From Armatimonadota bacterium (lineage in GTDB: Bacteria > Armatimonadota > HRBIN16), in assembly GCA_026003195.1 (NCBI GenBank), contig BPGU01000001.1:1274835-1338834 (forward strand): a DNA stretch of 64,000 nt. The letters are read 5' to 3'. The notes under the pieces are model-generated. The model did not search any database. It was not told the origin of the DNA and saw only the letters and a program-made list of their open reading frames with translations. A program made the position numbers and the translations under genes. Below, piece by piece: positions 27,031-38,900 of the stretch (position 1 is its first letter; each line of letters opens with the position of its first letter).

Positions 27031-28320
27031 CTACCAGCTCACCCAGTAGACACGTTCCAGCGCGGATAACCCCTCAAGTTGCTTACCCCCGACAACCCCA
27101 GTTCGTCGTCCCGTGCTATCCGCCTTCTGTAGCGCGGAGGATAAGTCGATGATTTCAGTCGTGAGAAGGTGTTCGAAACTACCTGAAGCGGTAAACAGAA
27201 CCAGATTGCTTCTGTCAGGTGAGAGGAGCAATAAGCCGTGTACTAGCCCATCAGACCAAGACGGACAGGCAGTGACCAAAGGTTTCTTCGCGTATATATC
27301 CGTAATCAGCACTCTGTCCACAGTCATGTGCGCGTCGCGCGTCAAAATCAAGGGCGATGTCACTATCGCCAGACGGTCGTCAGACACCCAATCCAGAACC
27401 CTCCACGGTTGCTGGGCATGGTCATCAGGGAGAGAGGGTAGTCGTTTCACCGGGTTCTGCCGTTCCGTGTTTTCCGGTATCTGCTGCCCTGACGCATCCA
27501 TGAGGAACCCCACTGTCTCTCCGTCGGGGGTAACTACGCAGGGCACACACGTCTGCTGACGGGCATCTACCACGTCAAAGGCGATATGCTGACCGTCTGG
27601 AGACCACACAGGGTTCAACTCGTGAAAACGGGCGGGAAGCTGGGTAAGCCGTCGTAGAGAACTCACCTCTCCCTTCCCGGAGACCTCAGCGATGGCAATC
27701 TTGCTTTCCAGACGACCCACCAGAGGCACAGCACGGTATACCTCTAACGCTATCTTTTGCCCATCCGGCGAGAAGCGCACCTTTCCCACGTGATAGCCTC
27801 TGAACTCCTTGTCGGTCTGGAGGAAAGCACCGGTTATCAGCTCTTTTCGTTTGTCCAGCCGAGCTGTCCATACGCCAACAGTAAAGCCTGTCCAGCCCTC
27901 TGCGCGCTTGTCCGTCTGCACAGGACGCAGAGAAGAGTCAGTTGGGTTCCAGAAGAACAACCTTTTACCGTCGGGGTGCCAGCCTATCAGGTCGCCTCCA
28001 CAAAGGCTGTCCAGCGGTTCGTAGCGTTTTCCCTGCAAGTCCGACACGCAGAAGGTGTCTGCTCTTCTGAAAGCAAAGTGGGTATGCTGCGGGTTCCAAA
28101 TCGGACGTTGTGCGTTCTCTATCAACAGGCGCAGTTTGCCGGTTTCCGGTTCGTATGCCCAGAGGCCTCTGCGGAGGACACCGTTCTGCTTGCCGTCCGC
28201 TTCGATGAGCATTTCCGTCCCCTTCAGAGGCGGCTCAAAGAGCTGTGCCGACAGCCGGTCAGGCAAAATCAGCAAGCAGAGCGACAGGGCGCAGAAGCCG
28301 AGGAATGTGTTTCTGTTCAT
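27031..28320 (-). CDS. Secreted TolB/WD40-like propeller protein
   Basis: 429 aa from ATG 28320. Signal peptide (FLGFCALSLCLLILP...LSA). Repeated blades with W-S-P-D-G-Q-H-I-A-F, F-S-P-D-G-Q-K-I-A-L and W-H-P-D-G-K-R-L-F-F are typical of TolB-like beta-propellers. Family members bind other envelope proteins or peptides. The gene has a strong promoter at 28365-28394 and no clear partner genes; the exact role is unknown. Composition is lower in GC than its neighbours. Confidence 0.75.
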   Translation of the reverse strand: MNRNTFLGFCALSLCLLILPDRLSAQLFEPPLKGTEMLIEADGKQNGVLRRGLWAYEPETGKLRLLIENAQRPIWNPQHTHFAFRRADTFCVSDLQGKRYEPLDSLCGGDLIGWHPDGKRLFFWNPTDSSLRPVQTDKRAEGWTGFTVGVWTARLDKRKELITGAFLQTDKEFRGYHVGKVRFSPDGQKIALEVYRAVPLVGRLESKIAIAEVSGKGEVSSLRRLTQLPARFHELNPVWSPDGQHIAFDVVDARQQTCVPCVVTPDGETVGFLMDASGQQIPENTERQNPVKRLPSLPDDHAQQPWRVLDWVSDDRLAIVTSPLILTRDAHMTVDRVLITDIYAKKPLVTACPSWSDGLVHGLLLLSPDRSNLVLFTASGSFEHLLTTEIIDLSSALQKADSTGRRTGVVGGKQLEGLSALERVYWVSW

Positions 28321-28364
28321 CTCCACCACCCCATGAATCTCAGAATATCGTTCACCTCTTTTTC

Positions 28365-28394
28365 CTTATGCCCATGTTTTGTGCAAAATGTCAA
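28365..28394 (-). promoter_or_regulatory. Promoter for the propeller-like gene
   Basis: Minus strand: TTGACA (28394-28389, perfect), 18-bp spacer, CATAAG (28370-28365). Leader about 40 nt. Confidence 0.65.
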
Positions 28395-28523
28395 GGGGAT
28401 TCGCGCTACCCGTTCCGAAGATTTCGCTCGCAGCCGCCTCACGAGGGGGAAGCAATAGCAGTGTATTGCACCACGCCCACAGGGTACAATAACGGACAAA
28501 CATCACCTTCAGGCGGTGGTAGC

Positions 28524-30140
28524 GTGAGTAAGGATGTGCGTTGCTTCGACCTGATACTTCGCGGCGGCACGGTGGTAGACGGCTCAGGTGGCGAACCGTT
28601 CGTCGCCGACGTGGGCGTTCGCGGAGAACGTATCGTGGCGATTGGCGACCTGCGGCAGGCTTTTGCTCCTTGCGTCATTGAGGCGGCAGGGCTGTGTGTG
28701 GCACCCGGTTTCATCGATATCCACACCCACTCCGACATCAGCCTGTTGTACAATCCACAGCAAACGTCCGCACTGGCACAGGGCATCACCACACAGGTAG
28801 TGGGCAATTGCGGTATCGCCATGGGACTGATTACCGAGGAGCCCATTTTCGCCTACGAACGGCGCTGGCTGGCTCCATATGGTATTCGCGTCACGTGGGA
28901 GGGCAGACTGGCGCGTTTTTATGAGCTGGTCGAAGAACGAGGCACTGCAACCCATATCATCCCACAGGTGGCACACGGCACGCTACGCAAGCGCGTGATG
29001 GGCATGGAACGCCGCCCGCCGACTTCTGCGGAGCTGGGTCAAATGCAGCAGCTGATAGAACAGGCGGTGGAGGACGGTGTATGGGGGTTCTCTACAGGGC
29101 TGGAGTATGCGCCCGGCTCATATGCACAAACGGAAGAGATTATCGCTTTGGCGAAAGTGGCGGCGAAGCATGGGCTGTTCTACTCCACCCACCTGCGCGA
29201 CGAGGCGGATAGACTGGTGCAGGCGGTTCAGGAAGCACTGCACATCGGTGAAGAGGCGGGGATCGCGATACAGCTGTCGCACCACAAGGCAGACGGTGAA
29301 CGCAACTGGGGGCTGGTGCAGCGGACACTGCAGATGGTGGAAGAGGCGCGCGCAAAGGGGCTGGACGTGATGCTGGACCAGTACCCGTATGACGCTTACC
29401 TCACCTCGCTGCTGACCGGAATCCTCCCCGACTGGGCAACCGAAGGTGGACCAGATGCTATCGTGCACCGTTTGACTGCCCCCTCTGTTCGTGAGCAGAT
29501 CAGGTCGGAGATTCTGGTACTGCATCCCGACTGGAATGAGCCCGATCACTGGCAGCGTGTGGTGATTGCCGTCGCACGAAACAATCGCGACCTGCAGGGC
29601 AAAAGCATCCTGCATATCGCCCGCGAAAGAGGATGTCATCCCCTGGACTGTGTGCTGGACATCCTGGTAGAAGAACATACCTTCGTCAGCGCGGCGCGTT
29701 TCACCCTGAGCGAAGAGGATGTGCAAACGGTGTTGCGCTATCCCCTGACCATGATTGGCTCGGATGCCATCGCCACCGCGCCGCTGGGCAAGATGTCGGT
29801 AGACCGCGTGCATCCCCGCAACTACGGTACCTTCCCGCGCGTGCTGGGGCGTTATGTCCGCGAGCTACGCCTGCTCTCGTTGCCCGAAGCAGTACATAAG
29901 ATGACCGGTCTGCCTGCGCGCAGGCTCGGCTTGCACGACAGGGGGATACTTCGCGAAGGAGCTGTGGCAGACATCACGGTATTCCACCCGCTGACGGTGC
30001 AGGATAGAGCGACCTTCGAGGAACCGCACCAGCTGCCCATCGGTATAGAGTACGTGCTTGTTTGCGGTAAGGTCGCTCTGGAACGAGGGGTGCCTACCGG
30101 TACGCTGGCTGGTCAGGTGCTCCGACGACGCCCGGCTTAG
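28524..30140 (+). CDS. N-acyl-D-amino-acid deacylase / D-aminoacylase family
   Basis: 538 aa from GTG 28524 (AGGCGGTGG upstream); a longer frame to 28245 crosses the divergent promoter region. Amidohydrolase superfamily enzyme of the D-aminoacylase group, which removes acyl groups from N-acyl-D-amino acids with zinc. Seen: D-L-I-L-R-G-G-T-V-V-D-G start, G-F-I-D-I-H-T-H-S-D metal site near residue 66, VVGNCG (conserved Cys), FSTGLEYAPGSYA, STHLRDEADR, QLSHHK, DQYPYDAYLTSL and M-I-G-S-D-A. The C-terminal beta-sandwich has LREGAVADITVF. The physiological substrate could be peptidoglycan-derived or dipeptide; not determined. Confidence 0.92.
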   Translation: MSKDVRCFDLILRGGTVVDGSGGEPFVADVGVRGERIVAIGDLRQAFAPCVIEAAGLCVAPGFIDIHTHSDISLLYNPQQTSALAQGITTQVVGNCGIAMGLITEEPIFAYERRWLAPYGIRVTWEGRLARFYELVEERGTATHIIPQVAHGTLRKRVMGMERRPPTSAELGQMQQLIEQAVEDGVWGFSTGLEYAPGSYAQTEEIIALAKVAAKHGLFYSTHLRDEADRLVQAVQEALHIGEEAGIAIQLSHHKADGERNWGLVQRTLQMVEEARAKGLDVMLDQYPYDAYLTSLLTGILPDWATEGGPDAIVHRLTAPSVREQIRSEILVLHPDWNEPDHWQRVVIAVARNNRDLQGKSILHIARERGCHPLDCVLDILVEEHTFVSAARFTLSEEDVQTVLRYPLTMIGSDAIATAPLGKMSVDRVHPRNYGTFPRVLGRYVRELRLLSLPEAVHKMTGLPARRLGLHDRGILREGAVADITVFHPLTVQDRATFEEPHQLPIGIEYVLVCGKVALERGVPTGTLAGQVLRRRPA

Positions 30141-30148
30141 CCCGCTCC

Positions 30149-30274
30149 TCACAGACTGTCAGGGTCTATTCCCAACTCGCGCAGGCGATGCGCCAAACGT
30201 TCCGCTCGCTGGGTCGTCTCCTCCAAACGCCTGCGCAACTCCACATAGGACACAAAACGCTCACCATCAGGCTC
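30149..30274 (-). pseudogene. C-terminal remnant of a Uma2-type (DUF820) endonuclease-like gene
   Basis: The minus strand encodes an uninterrupted 41-residue tail, EPDGERFVSYVELRRRLEE...RLRELGIDPDSL, then TGA. This end is typical of Uma2/DUF820 family proteins, often found in many copies in such genomes. The next upstream codon is TAG (30277-30275) and no start exists, so only the 3' end remains between the deacylase and the lipoyl-transferase-like gene. Confidence 0.65.
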
Positions 30275-30291
30275 CTAACGTGAAACGCACC

Positions 30292-31071
30292 CTAGATTCG
30301 CCCTCTTTCATCCAGCACCACATACCCTGTCTGCAGACATCGAGCAAGGGCGACCTCATCGGGACTGAGTGGAGCGACTTGCCACTGCACGTCCAGCTCG
30401 GAGGATATACCCTCCTGAAGCACTTCCATCAACTGCTCCGGGGGAATGCCTCTTAGAGGTGTTTCGGCAGGCTCTTTCCATGGCTGCAGAACATTTCGCA
30501 GGCTGTCTGGCAGCGGCGCGATAGGGATGCTCATCTGCTCCATCACCACCTCAGAACGTCGATACTGCGCTCCACCAACCAGCTTGACCCCTTCGGGCGT
30601 CGTCAGGTCACCGGGCAGGACATGTTCAAAACAACCAGCGTACGCGCCGCGCAGGGCGTGCACATCCGTACGCGAAACCGGGCGCGTTTCGATCCCCAGC
30701 AGTGCAAAACCCCTCGCCAGCGCGCGCACCAGCCGAAGATGCACCTCCAGCACACGATGTGCAGGGGCAAAGCAGCGTACAGGCGCAACCACACACAGCG
30801 TCAGGTCGTGCCCATGCAGCACCGCCTTGCCCCCTGTCAATCTGCGTACGACAGAGAGACCCCGCTCCCGGCACAAAAGGGTATCCAGCACCCTCTCGGG
30901 GTGCTGGAATCGCCCCAATGACACCGAAGGTCTCGCCCAGCGGTAGAAACGCACGGTAGGAGGCTGTTCCCCTGCAATGACGGACTCCAGCATCGCCTCG
31001 TCCACCGCCATGTTCCATGCTGCTTCGCCTGCCTCGTCCCGAATCAGTCGCCAGGGTGCCAGCACACGCAC
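30292..31071 (-). CDS. Lipoate-protein ligase / octanoyltransferase (LplA/LipM family)
   Basis: 259 aa, start ATG 31071 lying 28 bp inside gcvPB. BPL/LplA/LipB fold. [12 protein letters not shown] is the acyl-AMP/lipoyl binding motif; A-Y-A-G-C-F-E-H holds the Cys seen in LipM octanoyltransferases; and [11 protein letters not shown] contains the conserved Lys. It attaches an octanoyl or lipoyl group to carrier domains such as GcvH. Position right after gcvPB suggests service to the glycine cleavage system. LipM versus LplA cannot be settled by eye, though the Cys favours LipM. Confidence 0.85.
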   Translation of the reverse strand: MRVLAPWRLIRDEAGEAAWNMAVDEAMLESVIAGEQPPTVRFYRWARPSVSLGRFQHPERVLDTLLCRERGLSVVRRLTGGKAVLHGHDLTLCVVAPVRCFAPAHRVLEVHLRLVRALARGFALLGIETRPVSRTDVHALRGAYAGCFEHVLPGDLTTPEGVKLVGGAQYRRSEVVMEQMSIPIAPLPDSLRNVLQPWKEPAETPLRGIPPEQLMEVLQEGISSELDVQWQVAPLSPDEVALARCLQTGYVVLDERGRI

Positions 31072-32501
31072 AACTCCTTCGCCGCCTTCGCCTCATCCAG
31101 CCGACGCACCGGAGTGTGGTGAGGCGCATCGTGGAGCAATTCAGGGTTCTCGCGTGCCTCTTCAGCAATGCGATGCAGAGCCTCCACAAAGGCATCCAGC
31201 GTCTGCACGCTCTCGGTCTCCGTCGGCTCGATCATCAACGCCTCAGGCACGATGAGCGGGAAGTAGATAGTTGGCGGGTGGAAACCGTAGTCGATCAGCC
31301 GTTTAGCGATGTCCAGCGCGCGCACACCGTGTTCAGTCTTGTAGCGCTGCGCGGTGAGAACGCACTCGTGCATACACATCCGGTCGTACGCCGCAGGGAA
31401 GATATCCTGCAGGCGCACCCGCAGATAGTTGGCGTTCAGCACAGCATGTTCAGCAACGGCACGCAGCCCCTCTGCACCGAGCGTGCGGATGTAAGCGTAG
31501 GCTCGCAAGGCATTCAGGAAGTTGCCGGTGAAGGAGTGGATTCGCCCGATGCTGTGCGGACGGTCGTACTCCAGCGCGAAACTGCCATCGGTACGGCGGG
31601 TCACCACCGGCACGGGCAGGAACGGCTCTAAAAAGGCTTTGACCGCAATCGCTCCTGCGCCGGGTCCGCCTCCACCGTGTGGCGTGGAGAATGTCTTGTG
31701 CAGGTTGAAGTGCACGGCGTCAAAGCCCATGTCGCCCGGTCGGGCGATGCCCAGCAAGGCGTTCATGTTCGCGCCGTCGCAGTACACCAGCCCGCCTGCC
31801 TGGTGCACTGCCTCGCACACCTCACGCACCTGCGTCTCAAAGAGCCCCAGCGTGTTGGGATTGGTCAGCATCAACCCGACGGTATCCGCCCCCACCGCCT
31901 CACGCAAGGCTTTCAAGTCAATGCATCCGCGCTCGTCGGAGGGGAGGGTTCGCACCGTAAAGCCGCAAGACGCCGCCGACGCGGGGTTGGTGCCGTGCGC
32001 CGAGTCGGGAACCAGCACCACTTTGCGCCGGTCTGTCTCGCCCCGGCTGGCGTGGTATGCCTTGAAAATCATCAGACTCAGGATTTCACCATGCGCACCC
32101 GCCGCAGGCTGCAGGGTGACCGCATCCATACCCGCGATCTCACCCAGATACTGCTGCAGTTCCCACAACAGCTGCAACGCGCCCTGTACGGTAGATTCGG
32201 GTTGCAAAGGATGCAGCCGGGTGAAGTTCGGCAGGGAAGCCACCTTCTCGTGCACGCGCGGGTTGTATTTCATGGTGCACGAGCCGAGCGGATAGAAGCC
32301 CACCTCGATGGCGTAATTACGCTGAGAAAGACGCACGAAATGCCGAACGACATCCAGTTCGCTCACCTCAGGAAGGGGCAAATCTTCTCGCAGATTCTCT
32401 GAGCCCAGCAACTCTTCCGCCGGATGCTCCGGCACGTCACACTTCGGCAGGTTGACCCCGCACCTGCCCGGCGAGGAAATCTCGTATATCAGGGGTTCCA
32501 T
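31044..32501 (-). CDS. gcvPB: Glycine dehydrogenase (decarboxylating) subunit 2
   Basis: 485 aa, full length for the split P-protein beta subunit. Decarboxylates glycine and passes aminomethyl to lipoyl-GcvH. N-terminal [47 protein letters not shown], and the PLP Lys in [14 protein letters not shown]-terminal [16 protein letters not shown]. The usual partners gcvPA, gcvH and gcvT are not in this window on either side, so they must be elsewhere. The lipoyl-transfer gene overlaps its 3' end. Confidence 0.97.
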   Translation of the reverse strand: MEPLIYEISSPGRCGVNLPKCDVPEHPAEELLGSENLREDLPLPEVSELDVVRHFVRLSQRNYAIEVGFYPLGSCTMKYNPRVHEKVASLPNFTRLHPLQPESTVQGALQLLWELQQYLGEIAGMDAVTLQPAAGAHGEILSLMIFKAYHASRGETDRRKVVLVPDSAHGTNPASAASCGFTVRTLPSDERGCIDLKALREAVGADTVGLMLTNPNTLGLFETQVREVCEAVHQAGGLVYCDGANMNALLGIARPGDMGFDAVHFNLHKTFSTPHGGGGPGAGAIAVKAFLEPFLPVPVVTRRTDGSFALEYDRPHSIGRIHSFTGNFLNALRAYAYIRTLGAEGLRAVAEHAVLNANYLRVRLQDIFPAAYDRMCMHECVLTAQRYKTEHGVRALDIAKRLIDYGFHPPTIYFPLIVPEALMIEPTETESVQTLDAFVEALHRIAEEARENPELLHDAPHHTPVRRLDEAKAAKELCVCWHPGD

Positions 32502-32576
32502 TGCCTGCTCCGTCGATGAAAGATGTTACCGCTTTATGATAACACAGTGCGCACAGAGCAGGCAACGGTTTACGGC

Positions 32577-32960
32577 TCAAAAGGGCGGCGGTGGAGGTGA
32601 GAGGCGCGTCTCCTCCGTCTGCGCCACATTGCCTGCACGGTCCTGCGCTTTTACTTGCACCCGCGCGGTAGGGTCGGCGATGGTGATGCGATAGGTGCTG
32701 GTGCCTGAGACCGGCTGCATCTCCACCTCGCTCTGTGAAGCGTTCAACCCCTTGCGCACCACCCATGCCCGCAGCACGCCCGTGTCGGCATCCACGATAT
32801 CCGCCTGCACCACCAGCACGTCGCCCTCGTAGCGCGTTTGCAGGTTGCTGATGACGGGAGGCGCGTTGTCCGGCACGCCACTGCCTCCACCCCCACCACA
32901 TGCGACAAGCAGGCAGGTTGCCAGCACACACAGCCCGAAAAACGCCCTCCACCTTTGCAT
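32577..32960 (-). CDS. Small lipoprotein with Ig-like/CARDB-like domain
   Basis: 127 aa from ATG 32960 with AGGAGG 7 bp upstream. Lipobox L-V-A-C followed by a Gly run, so it is predicted to be lipid-anchored. The rest (PPVISNLQTRYEGDVLVVQADIVD...) is a single beta-sandwich domain like those that measure change or bind sugars in multidomain proteins, with a Pro-rich end. It is 12 bp downstream of the giant secreted protein gene and probably co-transcribed with it. Confidence 0.75.
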   Translation of the reverse strand: MQRWRAFFGLCVLATCLLVACGGGGGSGVPDNAPPVISNLQTRYEGDVLVVQADIVDADTGVLRAWVVRKGLNASQSEVEMQPVSGTSTYRITIADPTARVQVKAQDRAGNVAQTEETRLSPPPPPF

Positions 32961-32972
32961 TGCCACTCCTCC

Positions 32973-35900
32973 TTACCGCGTCAGTACGATGGGCACGTTC
33001 ATCCGTGCTACCTGACCGTCCGCACCCATTGCCTTCACTTCCACCATGTATGCCCCGGCGGGCAAAGCCACACCATTAGAGTCACGACCGTCCCAGCTCA
33101 CCTGTTGCACGCCTGCGGAGCGTGTGACCGTCTGCATCAGCTTGCGCACGGGCTTGCCGGCGGACAGCACGGTGACCTCTACCTGCGCCCCCGCGTTGAT
33201 GTCGAAAGAGATGGTGTAGCTGCCCTGCGACCGCCCGCCGCTCACGCGCACACCCGTGATGCGCAGCAGGTCACCCATCGGCAGCAGTTCCACGCGGAAG
33301 CGGTACACGCCGCCTTGCCTGCTCACGGCGAAGGTATGCGAGCTGGTGTGACGCAGGAACTTGCGCTCACCTGTTTGCAGGTCTACCAGCACAGGGTGGA
33401 CCCCTCGTGGCGCGCGATGCACGTTCTGCCACCACAGGGTAGCACGCTCCTCGTCGCCGGGGGGCACCACCACCTCCAGCTCCCACGTGTGGCGCGTGGA
33501 GCGGGTCTGGTTGCGAATGTCTGCGATGTACGGCTGTCCGTCACGCAACAGGCGCACCTGCAATGTATTTCCTTCGGCAGGCGGCGGAGGGGGAGCTGGT
33601 ACCTTCAGAGCGCGAGTAGCCTCTGTAGCACCCAGCATCACCTGTCCCACTTTACCCCTCGCCTGCGCCAGCAACGTCACCGACCAGCCAGACTTCGTAT
33701 CGCGCCCGGCACGCCGCAGCGAGCCCGCACGAGAGTTCGGCGGTGGCACGATGAGGTTGACAGGCTGATAGGCGAACATCCAGACACCTTCCCAAGCCTG
33801 CACTCTGTCTATGACGCCCTGCAGGATAGAGTTATCAAACACCAGCTGATACTGGGTGCCGTCCCAGCGCCAGGCGTAGGGCTCTACCAAATCTGCCGCC
33901 TCATTGAGTGAGAGTGTGCGCCCATTCTGCTGCACCTGCATAGCTTGTACATCCCACCGCCACTCTGTCAGCCACGGGTTGCCTACCAGGTTCCAGCCGG
34001 GCTGCAGGCTTATCGCAAAGGGCTGGTGCATGGCTGGCAGCTCGCCACCGATGTTCGGTTGTGCATCCTGGTTCAGCTTCACCCAGAATGCCTTGCCCGG
34101 GCGGAAGATGACATCGGTAGATGGCGATAGCACGTACTGGTTGGTTGCACTATCAAACCATGCTATCTGCGCCGGTTCTACCGACAACACTGCCCTCGAA
34201 TCGCGGCTCTCGGTAAACACGGGCAAGGTAACGAGGCGTAAGCCCGCAGGTATCACAGGGGGCTGTCCTACTTGCGTCTGCGCCTCTGGCTCGTCGAGGT
34301 CAGGTTCCTCGTTGCCCAGATAGTCCTTTGCCCGCGCTTTGAACTCGTAGGTGCTGCCGAAACGCCCGACAAAAACCGCTTCGGTGCGTGTGGTAGAACC
34401 AATCCACTGCTGCCAGGGTCCGCCGTCCTCACGATAGTAAACGCTATACTCCGCCACGCCGCTACCACTATCTTCACCACTCCAGCGCACCAAAAAGCGA
34501 GGCAGTGATTGCACTTCTGCCAGTGAACTCACACGGGCCACAGGTGGTGCCGCATCAATCGTGTGCACCACTACATTGGTCTGGATGGGTGGGTTCTCAT
34601 CAAAGACGATAGTAGCGGTGTTGCGTAACTCCGTGCCGTCCGGCAGGTCTGCCTTAGGACGGACGTTGAACGCTACCCAGCCTTCCCCACCAGGGGGGTT
34701 CTGGTTGGGTGGCAGGAAGCCGGCAAGGGGATCTTGGGTGGGCTGACCCGTCTGGGGGTCCAGGGACTCAAAGCGCCAGGTGAGCCAGCCGGTGACCGTA
34801 TCCAGGTTGCCAGAGATGCGCAGGATCAGGTTGTTGGCGGGTCGCAGGTCTACCTGCGTGGTGAAAGCAGGCACATTGGGTGGTGTATTCATCAGCCTCC
34901 CACCGACCATCATTGGTCCGAAGGAGAAGGTGCTCAGATCGTAACGAGCGGGGTCCAGATAGTCGGTGATGACCACCGTCTGTGCGGGAGCCGTCGCAGT
35001 CGCGACGTTTTCAAAGAAGATGGTATATCCGATGGGCAGGCTGGAGGAGACGAAGTTGCGGTCGCCAAAGCCCGCCGTGCCCACTTTTTCGTTGGGATCC
35101 CTTGAACCCCACGAACGGAGGCTGTGGGAGAGATCCAGCTCTTTGTCTGGAGCAGAAGGCACTCTTACCGGCGCGCTGGGTAAAAGCCCACTCACATAGA
35201 TAAACCATCTTTCATCTGAGAGATAATTACCTGTGGTTGCGTCCAGAGTGCCATCGTAGGTGTAACCGTACACGGGAGGATCACGGCTCTCCCAAACCAG
35301 ATTGTCGCTGGTTTTCCCTGATTTCAACTTCCGCAGGAAGGCTTCATCAAAGGAGAGCCACCCCATCTCGCCGCTGCGAACCGACCGTTCCAGAGCAGTG
35401 ATGCCTGAAGTATGTAAACCCACGGTGTCGGTCTTGTCGGTTTTCAAGTACACGTGGTGGTGGGCAAACCCTTTATCTTGGGTATCTGCCAGTGAGTTTG
35501 TCTGCAGTGCGACAGCGGTATTGAAGAGGTCCTTCTTCACCCAGGTAAAGGGGCTTTGACCGCTCATCCCGCTGGCAGGGTTGCATCCAATCCAGTAGAC
35601 GTTTTGGGGATTGTAGTTTCCCTGGGACGACAGATACTGCGCAGCACCGCCGTTCACGTAGGTACCGTAGCTCTCACCGATGAAGACGACTTTCTGTCTG
35701 CTGGTGTCAATGCCTGCCGCCTGGAGCATAGCCCCGAGCGTTTTCGATGAGGGCCCCACCTGAGTGCCAGAAGCCCAAATCAAGCTTTGCGTAGCACCAG
35801 TATCCCAGTTGAAGAATAGGACAGCCGAGTTAGGCACGGTCTCTTGGATTGTTCGCGCCAGCCTATTAAAATCTTCTCTCTTGGCTACGCCTTCGTCCTT

Positions 35901-38900
35901 TCTTTCCCAGTAGCCACCGTAGCCGTGGGTCAGCACAAAGACATACTCTGCGCTTTGGACCCTCAACAAAGCTTGAGATGCCTCAGGAGTAGACTCGTGC
36001 TGGACATTGGTGTTGCCAGATTGGCTGGAGTAGAGCGTGGTAAACTGTGGTCTAAAAACATTGTTGTTTTGCAGCCCATTAAATACGTACAGCTCGACAC
36101 CGAACCCGCTGCTTTGTCTGCCCGGGAACTGATTGGGATTAGTAGAGTTGCCGAACACAACGTAGGCTAACAGCGCACGTAAGTCATGACGCAGCGTGGA
36201 GTTAGGTGGAAAGTTCCTAACGACCGAAGCGACATAGTTCACTACGTCCTTCACTGTGTTCCCAATAACCTGCCTGGCCTGCTGGACACGCTGCCGCCAC
36301 TCTTCCGCCGGCACATTAGCAGGCGGACGGGCGGCGTAGGCGTCCCAATCGAAAGCGTTTCGGGGGTTGATCCACTCAGCCTTCAGGCTGTCGGCGACGC
36401 CTCCTGTAGGGTTCCCGTACGGCACAACGAAGAAATTGTAAGGGACCTGGTTCCATGCAGGTAACTCATCTGTCAACAACCAGAAATCCTCGTAGAGCCT
36501 GCCAGGCGCCAATTCCATCCCGAGCCAGTAGGTGCCACTGCCTTGCGGGTAGAGACGAATCAACTGGGGTGGAAGATCCATACTGATATTGGAAGATAGA
36601 CTAATTGTAAAAGCAGCAGGGCGGTTGATGCGCAAGTCAGTTGGTGCTGCCCACGTGACAATCCGAACAGGGTCATCGCCCGTTGGTTCCAGGGAAACAG
36701 CCGAACGCAGCCTCGCCTCCGCACGTCCACTGCGCACGACGATATCGTAGGTGACATTGGACAGATTCGTGCTGTCAAAGCGCGCTTGGATGAGCCACGT
36801 AGACTTGCGAGTGAGCTGCACCGGACGAACCCGCAAGCTGCCGCTCTCCAGCACCACCTCAACGGTTTCGCCAAAGCCTTCTCCCCTGACTGCCAAGTCC
36901 AGGGGCAGGTCCATTTGTTGCAGCCAGTAGGCGTTACGGGGTTCAGCTTCCGAAACCCAAAGGGGCCAACGTGCCACGATCCAGAGACTCTCAGCAAAAG
37001 TATCCTGCTCTATAACGACCATCCAGTACCAGTAGCCCTTAGAAGGAGCCAGTTGCAGCACATCCGATGCGTCGAAGGAGGCGCGCACCTTATCCCCAGT
37101 AACTGACACCTGGGATGCAGCCAGTTTGCCCATGCCCGATGACTGCAGCCAGACAGCGGCTGGAAGTTCAGGCCTGAATTCGCCCCGAAGTTCCAACAGA
37201 AGCGGCTGCGGATTTGCAGGGTCAACAATAATGGGAGACGGGGAGATAGATTGCAGAAGAACAGGCTTCCTCACAGAAAATGCTGATCCTCCCTGTTCGT
37301 TGTTGGGATTGACTATCAGTAGTTCACCGCTCAGTTGGATAGCCTGCTGCAAGTAGTCTCTGTACCCCGAAAAATCAAAGGTCGCTTGCAGTTCAAACTG
37401 GCTGACGACCTGAACGGTAGTGGCGGCGACAGGGTTTAGTCCTACCACATTAGGACGGAATTCCACCCTCGCACCCGGCAGAAAGCCGCTACCTAAGATG
37501 GTTAGGGTCTCCGTTCTGGGCCAGGCACGCGCGGGGGTGATGCTGCTAATGACGGGCACGGGGCGCACGATGGTGAAGGCCTGGGAGAGACGACCTGTCT
37601 TGCCCGTGGGGTTGCGCACCACCACATCCCACACACTACCTTCCGCTTTCCCGTCCAGGTTCACCTTGCCCCGCAGTTGAGTTGCTCCGTTACGGGCGAT
37701 ATCGGCAGCGGAGATTTGCTCGCCATCTCGCTCCAACCAGAAAGTAGCTCCCTCGTCGAAGCGATCACCAGCGACGGTGAGCTCCACCTGCCCCACATTG
37801 GCTGCGCTTGCCGGTGACACAGAGTTCACCACTGGGCGTGGATACGCAATCAGAAACGCGCCTGCTTTGCGTGCCTCTCGCCCACCGGGGTTGCGCACCA
37901 CCACATCCCATACACTTTCGTCGGGCTTGCCATCCACATTCAGAGTGCCGCTCAGCTGTGTTGCGGAAACGAAGGTTACCCTAGTTGCCTCAATCACATC
38001 GCCGTTGCGCTCCAAGCGGAAGGTAGCACCGCTCTCAAAACCATCCCCGAATACGTTCACCTGCACCGCACCTACGGGTGCCGCAAACGACGGGGTAATC
38101 TCCTGCACCACAAAGCCGCCGCCAGCAGATAATATCATCGTATAGAACCCTTCGGTACCCGCCGCCACATACACGATGTCTCCGGAGGCGACCGCTTCGC
38201 GGGCAGGTCCTTGCCACACCGCGACGGGAGCGAAAGCCGGCAGGCGCGACAGGTCAAAAGCAGTCAGAGATAGCCCATCGCTCACATACGCCATGTTGCC
38301 GCTGATACGCACGCGAGGAGATGCCGTTGCCTCTCGGGGATTATCCCAGCTGGCGACCACGCGAGGTTGCGAGGGGTCCGAAACGTCCACCACCACCGCA
38401 TCGCCGTTGCTCAGCATCACGACGGCCACACTGCCCGACGCATCTACGTCGGCGACATATGAAGAAGAAGCCACGCTGACCTGCCCGCGAAGCACAGGCG
38501 CAGCAGGATTCGAGAAGTCATACACCCGCAGCACACGGTCATTATCGGCACTGAACAACAAGCCTCCAGCCACAGCCACTCCCTGAGGATGGTCCGACCA
38601 GCTGCTGCTCTTTCGGTATACCCGAACCGGCGCCAGACGATTGCTGATGTCCACCACATCGAAACCACCCAGATGCGCTACCACCAGCCAGCTACCTTGC
38701 AACGCGATACCGGACACGTTGGTATTGGGTGTATAGTGGCTGAGAATGGATGGGTTGCGAGGATTACTGACATCAAAAAGAGTCACCTCTTTGCCCCTGC
38801 CGATAGAATACGAGACCACCGCCAGACCACTCTGCACTCGCACTCGGGGATCGTTGGTCGGGTTGTTGGGCAGAAGTAAAGTGGTGACCCCACTGATGGC

